Source: Streptomyces sp. NBC_01264
Lineage (GTDB): Bacteria > Actinomycetota > Actinomycetes > Streptomycetales > Streptomycetaceae
Direction of reading: 5' to 3'
NCBI RefSeq assembly: GCF_026340675.1
Contig: NZ_JAPEOX010000002.1
Span: 682,001-746,000 of the forward strand
Length of the DNA stretch: 64,000 nucleotides
Position 1 is the stretch's first letter; the number at the start of each line of letters is the position of its first letter. The position numbers were made by a program, and so were the translations under genes. This document shows, piece after piece, positions 43,525-52,295 of this stretch. The notes under the pieces are model-generated. The model was not told the origin of the DNA and searched no databases. It saw only the letters and a program-made list of their open reading frames with translations.

Positions 43525-43998
43525 ATGGGCGCAGTGGACCTCACCACACATCCCGGACACCTGGCCCGTCGGCTCCAACAGGCGCACTACCTGCTGTGGA
43601 CCACGATGGTGTCCGAGGAGATCACCTCACCGCAGTACGGCGTGCTCAACGCGCTGACGGCCGAACCCGGCCTCGACCAGCGCACCGTCGGCGAACGGGT
43701 GGGCCTCGACCGCTCCACCGTCGCCGAGGTCGTCAGCCGTCTCACCCGGCGCGGGCTCCTGGAGAAGGTGCGCGACGCGCAGGACGGCCGACGCTGCCTG
43801 CTGCGCCCGACCGCCGAGGGCGCGCGCACGCACCGCCGGCTGACGGTGCGCACCGCCCGGATGAACCAGGTGTTCCTCGCGCCGCTCTCCGAAGGGGAGC
43901 AGGCCGTCTTCCTCGAACTGCTCCGGCGCGTCTCGGACGGCGCCGAACAACTGCGCCACGCGGGACAGGCGCCGGCGCCCCCTCCCGCCTCGGCCTGA
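43525..43998 (+). CDS. MarR-family regulator of the pca operon
   Basis: A 157-residue winged-helix regulator: D-Q-R-T-V-G-E-R-V-G-L-D-R-S-T-V (about 52-67) is the recognition region, D-A-Q-D-G-R-R near 90 the wing. Divergent from pcaI with matching operators on both sides. MarR regulators of this type respond to aromatic acids or their CoA esters. Start ATG 43525 has GGAG seven bases upstream. Confidence 0.9.
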   Translation: MGAVDLTTHPGHLARRLQQAHYLLWTTMVSEEITSPQYGVLNALTAEPGLDQRTVGERVGLDRSTVAEVVSRLTRRGLLEKVRDAQDGRRCLLRPTAEGARTHRRLTVRTARMNQVFLAPLSEGEQAVFLELLRRVSDGAEQLRHAGQAPAPPPASA

Positions 43999-44048
43999 AG
44001 CTGCTGAGCGGTTCGGGGTCAGGGCCGGGGCCAGGGCCAGGTTCGGGT

Positions 44049-45755
44049 TCAGGTCGTCCGGATCCGGGCGAACCGACCGGCGATGTGCAGGTCCGCCTCG
44101 ATCCGGGCGGCCGTCTTGCGCAGTGCCGGGAGAACCTCATTCCGGCACTGCTCGACGGTGCGCCGGGCACTGTGCATGGCGACGTTCACCGCCGCGACGA
44201 CCGCGCCCGCGTGATCGCGTACCGGCACGGCCACCGATCGCAGCCCGTCCTCCAGTTCGGAGTCCACCAGGGCACAGCCCTCCCGCGCGGCCTCGTCGAG
44301 CAGTTCCGCGAGGAGCGTGCGGTCCGTGACAGTGTGCGGGGTGAACATCCGCGGTCGCGCGCGCAGGAGCTGATCCGCCCGCTCGTCGGCCGGTAGGCCT
44401 GCGAGCAGCACCCGGCCCATGGCGGTGGCGTACGCCGGGAAGCGGGTGCCGGGTGCGATGTCGACGCTCATGACGCGGCTGGTCGCGATCCGCGCGGTGT
44501 ACTGGATCTCCGTGCCGGCCAGCACGGCGAGGGAGGCGGAGTCGTGGAGCCCGGTCGCCAGTTCCACGAGATGGGGTCGCGCGATCTCGGGCAGTGACGT
44601 GCGGGACAGCAGGGGGATGCCCAGGCCGAGCACCCTGGGGGTGAGCCGGAACCGCCTGTCGTGCGCGGTCACGTACCCGAGGTGTTCCAGTGTGATCAGG
44701 GCGCGCCGTACGGTGGCCCGGGCGAGGCCGGTGGCATCGGCGACGGCGGCGAGCGTCGGCTCGGGACGTTCGGCGCCGAACGCGCCGAGGACGGTCAGGC
44801 CCCGGGCCAGCGATTCGACGAACTCCCGGCCCAGCTCCTGCTTCGGCACTCCCGTCCAGGCCGCGAGCGCCACGGGCCGGGGGCTTTCCGGGCGGGCCGG
44901 AGCCTGAGCCGTGCGCGACTCCCGTTCCAGCTCCCCTTCCATCTCCCGTACCGTCGCGCGCAGCCGTGGCAGCATCGCCTTTCGCAGCGAGGCCGCGGAG
45001 TGCCTGCTGGTGTGGCTCACCACGCTCGCCACGCAGGCGAGGGTGCCGTCGGCCTCGTACACGGGCACGGCGAGGGCCACGAGGCCCGGTTCGATCAACT
45101 GGTCGTCGAGCGCGTACCCCTCCTCGACCGCCAGCTCGACGCGGCGTACGAATTCCTCTTCCCGTACGGCGGTCTCCGGGGGCGGTAGCGCGGTGAAGGC
45201 GCTGCCGGCCGGATCGGCCACCCGGCGCACCCTCCAGCGAGCCCAGTCGGCCGCGGACCAACCTGCCGCGAACAGTGGTCCGGGGGCGGTCCGCTCGGCG
45301 GGCAGCAGGTCTCCGATGCGGAAGCTCAGGGACATCGCGCGCCGTCGGGTCGCCTGGTGGACGAAGCGGATCCCGTCCCCGTCGCGGACGGCCAGCGACA
45401 CCGACTCGTCGAGTTCCTCCGCGAGACGGTCGGCGTGCGCACCGAGCGGCCCGGACAGGCGCGCGGCGCCCAAGTAGGCGTTGCCGAGCTCCATCAGGCG
45501 CGGGGCCAGTGCCACTCTGCGGCCGTCGAGGCGTACGTACCCCATGCGCGCGAGCGTGGCCGCGATGCGGTCGACCGTCGCCCGCGCCAGGCCGGTCGCC
45601 CTTTCCACTTCGCTCAGAGCCAGTGGCGCCCGGGCGTCGGTGAGGGCCAGGAGCACGGCGATGCCCCTCATCAGGGGCGCGACCGCCTCCGGCGGCGGGG
45701 CGGCGGAGCTCGCCGGCCGGCCTTGAGGGGCCCGTGCCGTCGGAGGCGAAGCCAT
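44049..45755 (-). CDS. Double-length IclR-family regulator (two tandem IclR units)
   Basis: A 568-residue protein built from two complete IclR units: winged helix at about 30-90 and effector domain to about 275, a Pro/Ala/Arg-rich linker, then a second winged helix near 315-375 and effector domain to the end. Each helix-turn-helix reads A-T-G-L-A-R-A-T-V. Normal IclR proteins are about 260 residues. Divergent from pobA, so a PobR/PcaU-like role in 4-hydroxybenzoate use is likely. Start ATG 45755 after AGGAG. Confidence 0.88.
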   Translation of the reverse strand: MASPPTARAPQGRPASSAAPPPEAVAPLMRGIAVLLALTDARAPLALSEVERATGLARATVDRIAATLARMGYVRLDGRRVALAPRLMELGNAYLGAARLSGPLGAHADRLAEELDESVSLAVRDGDGIRFVHQATRRRAMSLSFRIGDLLPAERTAPGPLFAAGWSAADWARWRVRRVADPAGSAFTALPPPETAVREEEFVRRVELAVEEGYALDDQLIEPGLVALAVPVYEADGTLACVASVVSHTSRHSAASLRKAMLPRLRATVREMEGELERESRTAQAPARPESPRPVALAAWTGVPKQELGREFVESLARGLTVLGAFGAERPEPTLAAVADATGLARATVRRALITLEHLGYVTAHDRRFRLTPRVLGLGIPLLSRTSLPEIARPHLVELATGLHDSASLAVLAGTEIQYTARIATSRVMSVDIAPGTRFPAYATAMGRVLLAGLPADERADQLLRARPRMFTPHTVTDRTLLAELLDEAAREGCALVDSELEDGLRSVAVPVRDHAGAVVAAVNVAMHSARRTVEQCRNEVLPALRKTAARIEADLHIAGRFARIRTT

Positions 45756-45975
45756 GCCTTCTCCTGTCCTTGCGGCCACGAGGCGCCGGCCCGTTCCGCC
45801 CCGTTCCGCCGCGAGGGCATTGACAGGCACGGGAGCGGAACGCAGACTCGTCCACCCCTCAATCAGTGGATATTTCTTCACTCTACGAACACGGACCACG
45901 GCCGTCCACCGTCCGCGAGGATTCCCACGGATTCCCGCGGATGCCCGGCAGCCGTCCCGTACAAGGGAGACCGCA

Positions 45976-47154
45976 GTGCACACGACCGTCGGGATCATCG
46001 GCGGCGGCCCCTCCGGCCTGCTGCTCGCCCGCCTCCTCCACCGGGCGGGCATCGCGAGCGTCGTCCTGGAGCGGCACGACCGCGCGTACGTCGAGCAGCG
46101 TCAACGCGCGGGCATTCTGGAGCAGTCCACCGTTGACGTACTGCGCCACTGCGGTGCGGGCCGGCGCCTCGACGCCGAGGGTCTGGTGCACGACGGTGTC
46201 GAGCTGCGCTTCGCCGGCCGGCGCCACCGTGTGGACTTCCCCGCACTGACCGGCGGCAAGCGCGTCACCGTGTACGCGCAGACCGAAGTGGTCAAGGACC
46301 TCGTCGCGCTCCAGCTCGCCGAGGGCGACCCCCTGCTCTTCGAGGCCGAGGTGCACGCCGTCGAGGGCGTGGACGGCGACCGGCCGGTGATCCGTTACAC
46401 CCGCGAGGGCCGCGAATCGACCCTCACCTGCGATTACGTGGTCGGCTGCGACGGCTACCACGGGGTGGCCCGGCGGGCCGTTCCGGACGGCGCCTCCACC
46501 ACACACGAACGCACCTATCCCTACTCCTGGCTCGGCATCCTCGCCCAGGCACCACCCGCCCACGAGGAGCTCGTCTACGCGCACTCCGGGCGGGGATTCG
46601 CGCTCGCCAGCATGCGCTCGCCCGAGGTCAGCCGCCTCTACCTGCAGGTCCCGAACGGCACCGACCCCGCCGACTGGCCCGACGAGCGGGTCTGGGACGA
46701 GCTCGACGCCCGGCTCGCCCTCAACGCGGAACCGGGCGCGGCCCTCGTCCGTGGACCGGTGACCCAGAAGTCCGTGCTCCCCATGCGCAGCTCGGTCACC
46801 GAGCCGATGCGGTTCGGGCGGCTGTTCCTGGCCGGGGACGCCGCGCACATCGTGCCGCCGACCGGCGCCAAGGGGCTCAACCTCGCGGCCGCGGACGTGG
46901 TGATCCTGGCTCGCGCCCTCTCCCACTGGTCCACGACGGGCTCGGCGGAACTCCTCGACTCCTATTCCGACACCTGCCTGCGCCGGGTGTGGCGGGCCGA
47001 GCACTTCTCGTACTTCATGACGACGACCCTGCACGTCGATCCGGATCAGTCGTCCTTCGAGACCCGGCTGCAGCTCTCCCAGCTGGAACGCATCACGAGT
47101 TCGCCGCACGCGGCGGCCGAACTCGCGGAGAACTATTGTGGGTTGAGTCTCTGA
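45976..47154 (+). CDS. pobA: 4-hydroxybenzoate 3-monooxygenase
   Basis: A 392-residue class A flavin monooxygenase: G-I-I-G-G-G-P-S-G-L at the N-terminus, C-D-G-Y-H-G near 160, L-F-L-A-G-D-A-A-H near 285, and the R-x-R-A-G-I-L-E segment that marks PobA. It hydroxylates 4-hydroxybenzoate to protocatechuate, the substrate of PcaGH. Start GTG 45976 follows AAGGGAGA. Divergent from the double IclR gene. Confidence 0.93.
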   Translation: MHTTVGIIGGGPSGLLLARLLHRAGIASVVLERHDRAYVEQRQRAGILEQSTVDVLRHCGAGRRLDAEGLVHDGVELRFAGRRHRVDFPALTGGKRVTVYAQTEVVKDLVALQLAEGDPLLFEAEVHAVEGVDGDRPVIRYTREGRESTLTCDYVVGCDGYHGVARRAVPDGASTTHERTYPYSWLGILAQAPPAHEELVYAHSGRGFALASMRSPEVSRLYLQVPNGTDPADWPDERVWDELDARLALNAEPGAALVRGPVTQKSVLPMRSSVTEPMRFGRLFLAGDAAHIVPPTGAKGLNLAAADVVILARALSHWSTTGSAELLDSYSDTCLRRVWRAEHFSYFMTTTLHVDPDQSSFETRLQLSQLERITSSPHAAAELAENYCGLSL

Positions 47155-47269
47155 CGGTTTTCCACCAGCGCCGCACCGCCCGCGGGGCGGCCCAGGACCG
47201 ATGCGGCGCGAGCGTTGCGCAGCTCGCGGAATGTTTCCATCCGGCGACCGGCCCGAAGAGCGTCCAGAG

Positions 47270-47385
47270 ATGCACAACCAGGCCGAGCTCGCCTACCGGC
47301 GACTGCGCGAGCGGCTGCTGGACGGGCACTACAGTCCCGGCGATCGCCTCACTGAGCTCGGCATCTGCGATGACCTCGGCATGAG
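47270..47385 (+). pseudogene. Truncated GntR-family regulator start
   Basis: The frame from ATG 47270 reads the N-terminal GntR helix (L-A-Y-R-R-L-R-E-R-L-L-D-G-H-Y-S-P-G-D-R) up to L-G-M-S, then changes to out-of-frame sequence of the amidohydrolase. Only about 38 residues of the wing-helix domain remain; the rest and its effector domain are gone. Confidence 0.65.
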
Positions 47386-48174
47386 CACACCCACTTCCAC
47401 GTCTTCGAGCCCGGGTTCCCCACGGCGCCGGACCCGCTGTACGGGTTCCCGGACGGCAATCTCCAGCAGTACCTGCGGATGACCGAATGGCTCGGCATCG
47501 AGCGCATGGTCCTCGTCCAGCCCACCTACTACGGCACCGACAACCGTCTGCTGACCGAGGTCCTCAAGAGCGTCGGCCCGCGATGCCGAGGGGTCGTCCG
47601 CATCGAGGACGACACCCCCGACAAGGAGCTCGACGAGTACCACGATGTGGGCGTGCGGGCGATCCGCCTCGATCTGTTCGCACGCGCCGCCTGGCCGACG
47701 GCGGACATCATCGCGTACGTCCGCAGGATGGCGGACCGTGCCCGGCCGCGCGGCTGGCACCTGCAGTTCTACACACCGGGGACCGTCGTGCGGGACCTCC
47801 TCCCGTTCTTCGGCGACCTGGAGGACACCTTCGTCATCGACCACATGGGATACATGAAGGAGTCGGACGGCCTGACACGGGCGGACTTCGACCGTCTGGT
47901 GCGGGTGCTCGACGGAGGCAGCTGCTACATCAAGCTGTCCGGGCCGTACCGCATCGCCAAGGACCAGCCGCTGTCCACGGTGGAACCCCTGGGCCGGGCT
48001 CTCGTGGCGGCCCGGCCCGACCGCCTCGTGTGGGGATCGGACTGGCCGCACCTGGCCGATGGCCGGCGGGACACCGGAGAGCTCCTCAACCTGCTGGCCG
48101 ACTGGGCCCCCGACGAGTCCGACCGCCATCAGATCCTGGTCGACTCCCCGGCCAGGCTGTTCTATACGGACTGA
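47386..48174 (+). pseudogene. Amidohydrolase-2 family gene lacking its start
   Basis: The frame opens with H-T-H-F-H-V-F-E-P, the first metal-binding motif of amidohydrolase-2 enzymes, and continues intact to W-G-S-D-W-P-H and the stop at 48174. A stop codon at 47371 in this frame and no start before ATG 47479 mean the N-terminus was lost. Translation from 47479 would omit the metal ligands. The family includes lactonases of aromatic ring-cleavage products, which fits the pca neighbourhood. Confidence 0.7.
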
Positions 48175-48190
48175 CGGACTGACGGACTGA
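48165..48190. repeat. Short GGACTGAC tandem repeat
   Basis: About three copies of an eight-base ggactgac unit at the stop of the amidohydrolase remnant. Probably a slippage tract. Confidence 0.55.
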
Positions 48191-48237
48191 ACGTGCGACG
48201 GGGCGTCACCGAGTTTCCGTGCCGTCGTTGCCTCGGT

Positions 48238-48537
48238 ATGACTGATTTCATGGTGAAGGTCCCTGCTGACTGGCTCGCCCGGGTATTTCTGACGCTCCGC
48301 CACAGCCCGTCGGAGGAGTCCCAGGCCGTCGCGGCGGAGTTGCAGCCGTTCACGGAGAAGCCCGGCCAGCGGGTCCCGGTTCCCCGGGCGACCGTCCTGC
48401 GGTCCGAACTGGCGCTGACGGTGGAACTCGAATGGTCCGAGGATCCGGTGCGGCGGGCGCGACTGTCGGAGGGGGCCGAACAGTTGATCAGCGCCCGTCT
48501 GGGCGGCGCGGGCGAGGCGCCCGTACACGGCTCCTAG
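48238..48537 (+). CDS. Hypothetical protein
   Basis: A possible 99-residue soluble protein from ATG 48238 (a second ATG lies at 48250). It has a regular helical profile and Glu/Leu-rich centre, with V-P-V-P-R-A near the middle. No ribosome site stands out and I recognise no family. Codon bias fits a gene. Confidence 0.45.
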   Translation: MTDFMVKVPADWLARVFLTLRHSPSEESQAVAAELQPFTEKPGQRVPVPRATVLRSELALTVELEWSEDPVRRARLSEGAEQLISARLGGAGEAPVHGS

Positions 48538-48667
48538 CCGGCGTCGGCCGCGATCCGCCCTCGGCACGTCGCACACGTGCGGCCGGACGCGGTGCCGCTG
48601 CCCGAGGGCGGCGTCGCCGCGTCCGGCACGGGGGCCGGGCCGTGATCAGCACGGTTACCATGTGGAC

Positions 48668-49354
48668 ATGACTCAGGGTTCCCGGACCGGCGCTCGGGAG
48701 GACGGCGACCGCCCGCTGAGGCGCGATGCCGCCCTCAACCGGGAGCGGATCCTGCGCGCCGCGCGCGAGGTCTTCGGACAGCGCGGGCTGGGGGTCACCC
48801 TCGATGACGTAGCCCACCATGCCGGAGTCGGCGTCGGTACGGTCTACCGCCGCTTCCCCACGAAGGAAGCGCTCGTACGCGCCCTGTTCGAGCAGGACCT
48901 CGCCATCCGCCAGGCCTCCGCGGAGAAGGCCCTGGCCCATCCGGATCCCTGGGAAGGCCTGGTCGGCTTCCTGGTCGAGATGTCGGCCGACCTCGCGGAG
49001 AACCGCGGCCTCCACGAAGTGATCATGCTCGGCAGTCACAGCTCGGGCCCCATCGAATCCGCACGTCAGGGCATGCTGCCGCTCCTGGAGTCCCTGATCC
49101 GTCGCGCCCAGGACAGCGGGCAGCTCCGCACGGAGATCACCCCCTCCGACATCCCGGTCATCCAGCACATGCTCAGCGCGGCCTCCCAGTTCGCCCAGGG
49201 CACGCAGCCGGACATCTGGCGCCGCTACCTCGAGATCCTCCTGAACGGCCTCAAGCGGCGCCCCGACAACGTCCCCCTGAGCACGCCGAGTCTGGGCAAC
49301 CCGACCGTCGAACACCTGATGGGGCTCACCAGGCCCGCGCCCCCGCAGGCATAG
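48668..49354 (+). CDS. TetR-family regulator, module 2
   Basis: A 228-residue regulator whose DNA-binding part (V-A-H-H-A-G-V-G-V-G-T-V-Y-R-R-F-P, near 46-62), preceding R-P-L-R-R-D-A-x-x-N-R, and late W-R-R-Y-L parallel the TetR protein at 29441. It has no ribosome site, and a TACCAT (48656-48661) seven bases upstream suggests a leaderless ATG at 48668. It precedes the esterase-MFS pair and likely acts on the TGGAG/CTCCA site there. Confidence 0.85.
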   Translation: MTQGSRTGAREDGDRPLRRDAALNRERILRAAREVFGQRGLGVTLDDVAHHAGVGVGTVYRRFPTKEALVRALFEQDLAIRQASAEKALAHPDPWEGLVGFLVEMSADLAENRGLHEVIMLGSHSSGPIESARQGMLPLLESLIRRAQDSGQLRTEITPSDIPVIQHMLSAASQFAQGTQPDIWRRYLEILLNGLKRRPDNVPLSTPSLGNPTVEHLMGLTRPAPPQA

Positions 49355-49560
49355 CCCGCACAGACCGCGGCACCTCCCTCTCCGGCGCACCCCGCACTCC
49401 GCCGTCCCCGCCCCCTTCCCCGGCTCCGGCGCGCACTCGACGACCCGCCCGAACGTCACGCACCGCACTCGATCCGTCACCATCCGTTTCCATGTGCCCC
49501 GGCATGCCTCCCGGGGGCCGGGAACGCGGCGCGCCCTCAGCACGGTGGTACCGTCATAAC

Positions 49561-49577
49561 TGGAGAGATTATCTCCA
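49561..49577. promoter_or_regulatory. TetR operator, module 2
   Basis: TGGAGAGATTATCTCCA has perfect six-base arms and lies 18 bases before the esterase start, followed by ACTTA and the ribosome site AGGAGG. Nearly identical to 29315-29331. Confidence 0.65.
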
Positions 49578-49594
49578 CTTACTAGGAGGCTCGT

Positions 49595-50773
49595 ATGTCT
49601 GCGCGCAGCACGGTCGGTGTGTACACGGGGATCGCCCTTCTCGGCCTGGGGGTGACGGCGTGCTCTTCCGAGAGCTCTACGGAGTCCACCGGGGCCGCCA
49701 CCCCCTCGTCCGCGGTCAGCCTCACCGCCTGCCCGCAGTCCCCGTCCGGTCCGCCCCCGTCCGGGGCGCCGAGCGGAGCCCCGAGCGGTCCTCCCGCCGG
49801 CGCGATCCCGATGGCCAAGACGGTCAAGGCGACCGATACGAGCTCCAGCACGGTCATCACCCCGGACGGTCCGGGCGTCCGGTGCGGCAGGACGGAGGTG
49901 ACGCTGAAGCAGAACCTCACGTACTCCACTCCGACGACCGCAGCCGGGCAGAAGGCCGACCTGAAGCTGGACCTCCAGGTGCCGAAGACCTCGGGCGGGA
50001 AGCCGCCCCTGGTCGTCTACATCACCGGCGGCGGCTTCGTCATGGCCGACAAGTCCGCCAACCTCGGCGAACGCACCTACGTCGCGGAGCAGGGCTACGC
50101 CGTGGCGAGCATCGAGTACCGCACCGGAACGAGCGGCTCCACCTACAAGGACGGCGTCGCCGACGTGAAGTCCGCCGTCCGCTACCTGCGCGCCCACGCC
50201 GACGAGTACGGCTTCGACGCCGACAAGGTGGCCGTCTGGGGCCAGTCCGCCGGCGGATACCTCGCGGCCATGGCCGGGGCCACCAACGGGAACAAGCAGT
50301 TCGACTCCGGCGACAACCTGGACCGGAGCAGTGACGTCCAGGCCGTCGTCGACGAATTCGGCGCGAGCGACCTCGCCACGATCGCCGACGACTTCGACGC
50401 GGCGACCAAGGCCGCGTACACGGCTCCCGGCAGCTTCATCAACGCCTATGTCTTCGGGCCGGGTTCGAAGCAGACGGTCACCTCGGACGCCGCCGCGAAC
50501 GAGGCCGCCGACCCCGCCACCTACCTGAGCGCGTCCTGCGCCCCCTTCATCCTCCTCCAGGGCGACAAGGACCAGATCATCTCCCCCAGCCAGTCCCTGA
50601 CCCTCCTGAACGCCCTCAAGGACAAGGGCGTCGAGGGCACCCGGTACGTGGTCAAGGGCGCCAACCACGGCGACATGTCCTTCCTCGGCGACCCCACGGC
50701 CGGCGCGAAGTGGTCCACCCAGCAGGTGATGGGGACCATCACCGACTTCCTGAACAAGAAGCTCGGCAGCTAG
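49595..50773 (+). CDS. Secreted esterase lipoprotein (alpha/beta-hydrolase), copy 2
   Basis: A 392-residue lipoprotein: lipobox V-T-A-C giving Cys23, a Ser/Pro/Gly linker with S-G-A-P repeats (to about 70), then the same hydrolase fold as the esterase at 26402: G-G-G-F (145-148), nucleophile S218 in G-Q-S-A-G-G, Asp in G-D-K-D-Q and His in A-N-H-G. Unlike copy 1 it stays attached to the membrane. Start follows AGGAGG. Followed by an MFS exporter. Confidence 0.87.
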   Translation: MSARSTVGVYTGIALLGLGVTACSSESSTESTGAATPSSAVSLTACPQSPSGPPPSGAPSGAPSGPPAGAIPMAKTVKATDTSSSTVITPDGPGVRCGRTEVTLKQNLTYSTPTTAAGQKADLKLDLQVPKTSGGKPPLVVYITGGGFVMADKSANLGERTYVAEQGYAVASIEYRTGTSGSTYKDGVADVKSAVRYLRAHADEYGFDADKVAVWGQSAGGYLAAMAGATNGNKQFDSGDNLDRSSDVQAVVDEFGASDLATIADDFDAATKAAYTAPGSFINAYVFGPGSKQTVTSDAAANEAADPATYLSASCAPFILLQGDKDQIISPSQSLTLLNALKDKGVEGTRYVVKGANHGDMSFLGDPTAGAKWSTQQVMGTITDFLNKKLGS

Positions 50774-50810
50774 GCCGTCCAGGCCGCCTCACCCCGGGAG
50801 ATCCGATCGC

Positions 50811-52295
50811 ATGTCCTCCAAGCAGCCCCCCGCCGCCCTCGGCGCACCCGCACGGTCCGCCGGGCCGCCCTCGCCCGCCCCCGCCCCCGCACACCCGTGG
50901 TGGGCCGTGGCCGTCATCGCGCTGGCCCAGCTCATGGTCGTCCTCGACTCCACGATCATGAACATCGCCCTGCCGCCCGCACAGCGGGACCTCGGCTTCT
51001 CCGACGGCCTACGCCAGTGGATCATCACCGCGTACGCCCTGGCCTTCGGCAGTCTCCTCCTGCTGGGCGGCCGCCTCGCCGACCTCTTCGGCCGCCGCCG
51101 GATGTTCGCCACCGGCATCGCCGGGTTCGCCCTCGCCTCCGCCCTCGGCGGGGCCGCCCCGACCTTCGGATGGCTGGTCACCGCCCGCGCCGCGCAGGGC
51201 CTCTTCGCCGCCCTCCTCGCCCCGGCCGCGCTGTCCCTGCTGACGGTGACCTTCACCGGAGCCAAGGAACGGGCCCAGGCCTTCGGCATCTTCGGCGTGG
51301 TCGCCGGATCCGGCGCCGGAATCGGCCTGCTCCTCGGCGGGGTGCTCACCGAGTTCCTGTCCTGGCGGTGGACCATGTTCGTCAACGTCGCCTTCGCGGC
51401 CCTGGCCCTCGCCGGCGCGTTCCTGGTCGTCCCGCGATCGCGGCGGACGGGCGGGCCGACCCTCGACATACCCGGCACGCTCCTGGCCTCGACGGGCCTC
51501 TTCTCCCTCGTGTACGGGCTGTCCGACGCGGAAGGCCACGGCTGGACCTCGCCGTGGTGCTGGGGGTTCCTCGGCGCCGGACTCGCCCTCCTCGCCGCCT
51601 TCGCCCGGTGGCAGACCCGGGCCGCCGACCCGCTGCTGCCCCTGCGCGTACTGCGCGACCGCTACCGCGCCGGGGCGCTGGTCTCCCTGCTGCTCGTCGG
51701 CGCCGGCATCTTCGCGATCTTCCTGTTCCTCACCTACTACCTGCAGAACCTGCGCGGCTACTCCCCGGTCCTCACGGGATTCGCCCTCCTGCCCATGACC
51801 TTGGGGATCATGCTCGCCGGGCAGGTCACGTCCATCAGGATCCTGCCCAAGCTCGGCGCGCGGACCGTCCTGACCACGGGATTCGCCCTCTCGGCGATCT
51901 CCGCGGCATGGCTCGCCCGGATCGACATGACCACCTCGTACCCCCTGGGCATCATGGTCCCGCTCCTCGTGGCCGGTGTCGGCCTGGGCTGCGTGCTGCC
52001 ACCGGCGATGAGCATGGGGACCAGCGGGGTCGCCCCTCAGGACGCCGGCTCCGCGTCGGCGGCCGTCAACACCATGCAGCAGGTGGGCGGATCGATCGGA
52101 ACGGCCCTGCTCAACACGATGGCCGCGAGCGCCGCCGCGTCCTTCCTCGTGGGCCGCGACCCCGCGGACCCGACGACCCGCATCGGCGCCGCCCTCCACA
52201 GCTACACCACCGCCTACTGGTGGACGGCCGGCATCTTCGTCCTGGGCGCCCTGCTGGCCGCGCTGATACTGCCCCGCTCCGGTCCGGGCCGATAA
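50811..52295 (+). CDS. MFS drug transporter, DHA2 (EmrB/QacA) family
   Basis: A 494-residue, about 14-span exporter: L-D-S-T-I-M-N-I-A-L-P in helix 1, G-R-x-A-D-x-x-G-R-R-R in the first loop, and G-x-x-x-G-P-like G-S-G-A-G-I-G-L-L-L-G-G in helix 5. It expels hydrophobic compounds using the proton gradient. Start follows GGGAGA. It is 37 bases behind the esterase and shares its operator. Its 3' end abuts a stop-less imuB on the other strand. Confidence 0.9.
   Translation: MSSKQPPAALGAPARSAGPPSPAPAPAHPWWAVAVIALAQLMVVLDSTIMNIALPPAQRDLGFSDGLRQWIITAYALAFGSLLLLGGRLADLFGRRRMFATGIAGFALASALGGAAPTFGWLVTARAAQGLFAALLAPAALSLLTVTFTGAKERAQAFGIFGVVAGSGAGIGLLLGGVLTEFLSWRWTMFVNVAFAALALAGAFLVVPRSRRTGGPTLDIPGTLLASTGLFSLVYGLSDAEGHGWTSPWCWGFLGAGLALLAAFARWQTRAADPLLPLRVLRDRYRAGALVSLLLVGAGIFAIFLFLTYYLQNLRGYSPVLTGFALLPMTLGIMLAGQVTSIRILPKLGARTVLTTGFALSAISAAWLARIDMTTSYPLGIMVPLLVAGVGLGCVLPPAMSMGTSGVAPQDAGSASAAVNTMQQVGGSIGTALLNTMAASAAASFLVGRDPADPTTRIGAALHSYTTAYWWTAGIFVLGALLAALILPRSGPGR

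Noticed and set aside
45756..45975. A firm operator for the double IclR protein upstream of pobA
   Set aside because: AGTG-N10-CACT around GGATATTTC is suggestive but the arms are only four bases and I see no second copy to support it.
47155..47385. Intact GntR regulator gene
   Set aside because: Only about 38 residues match; the rest is an out-of-frame reading of the amidohydrolase.
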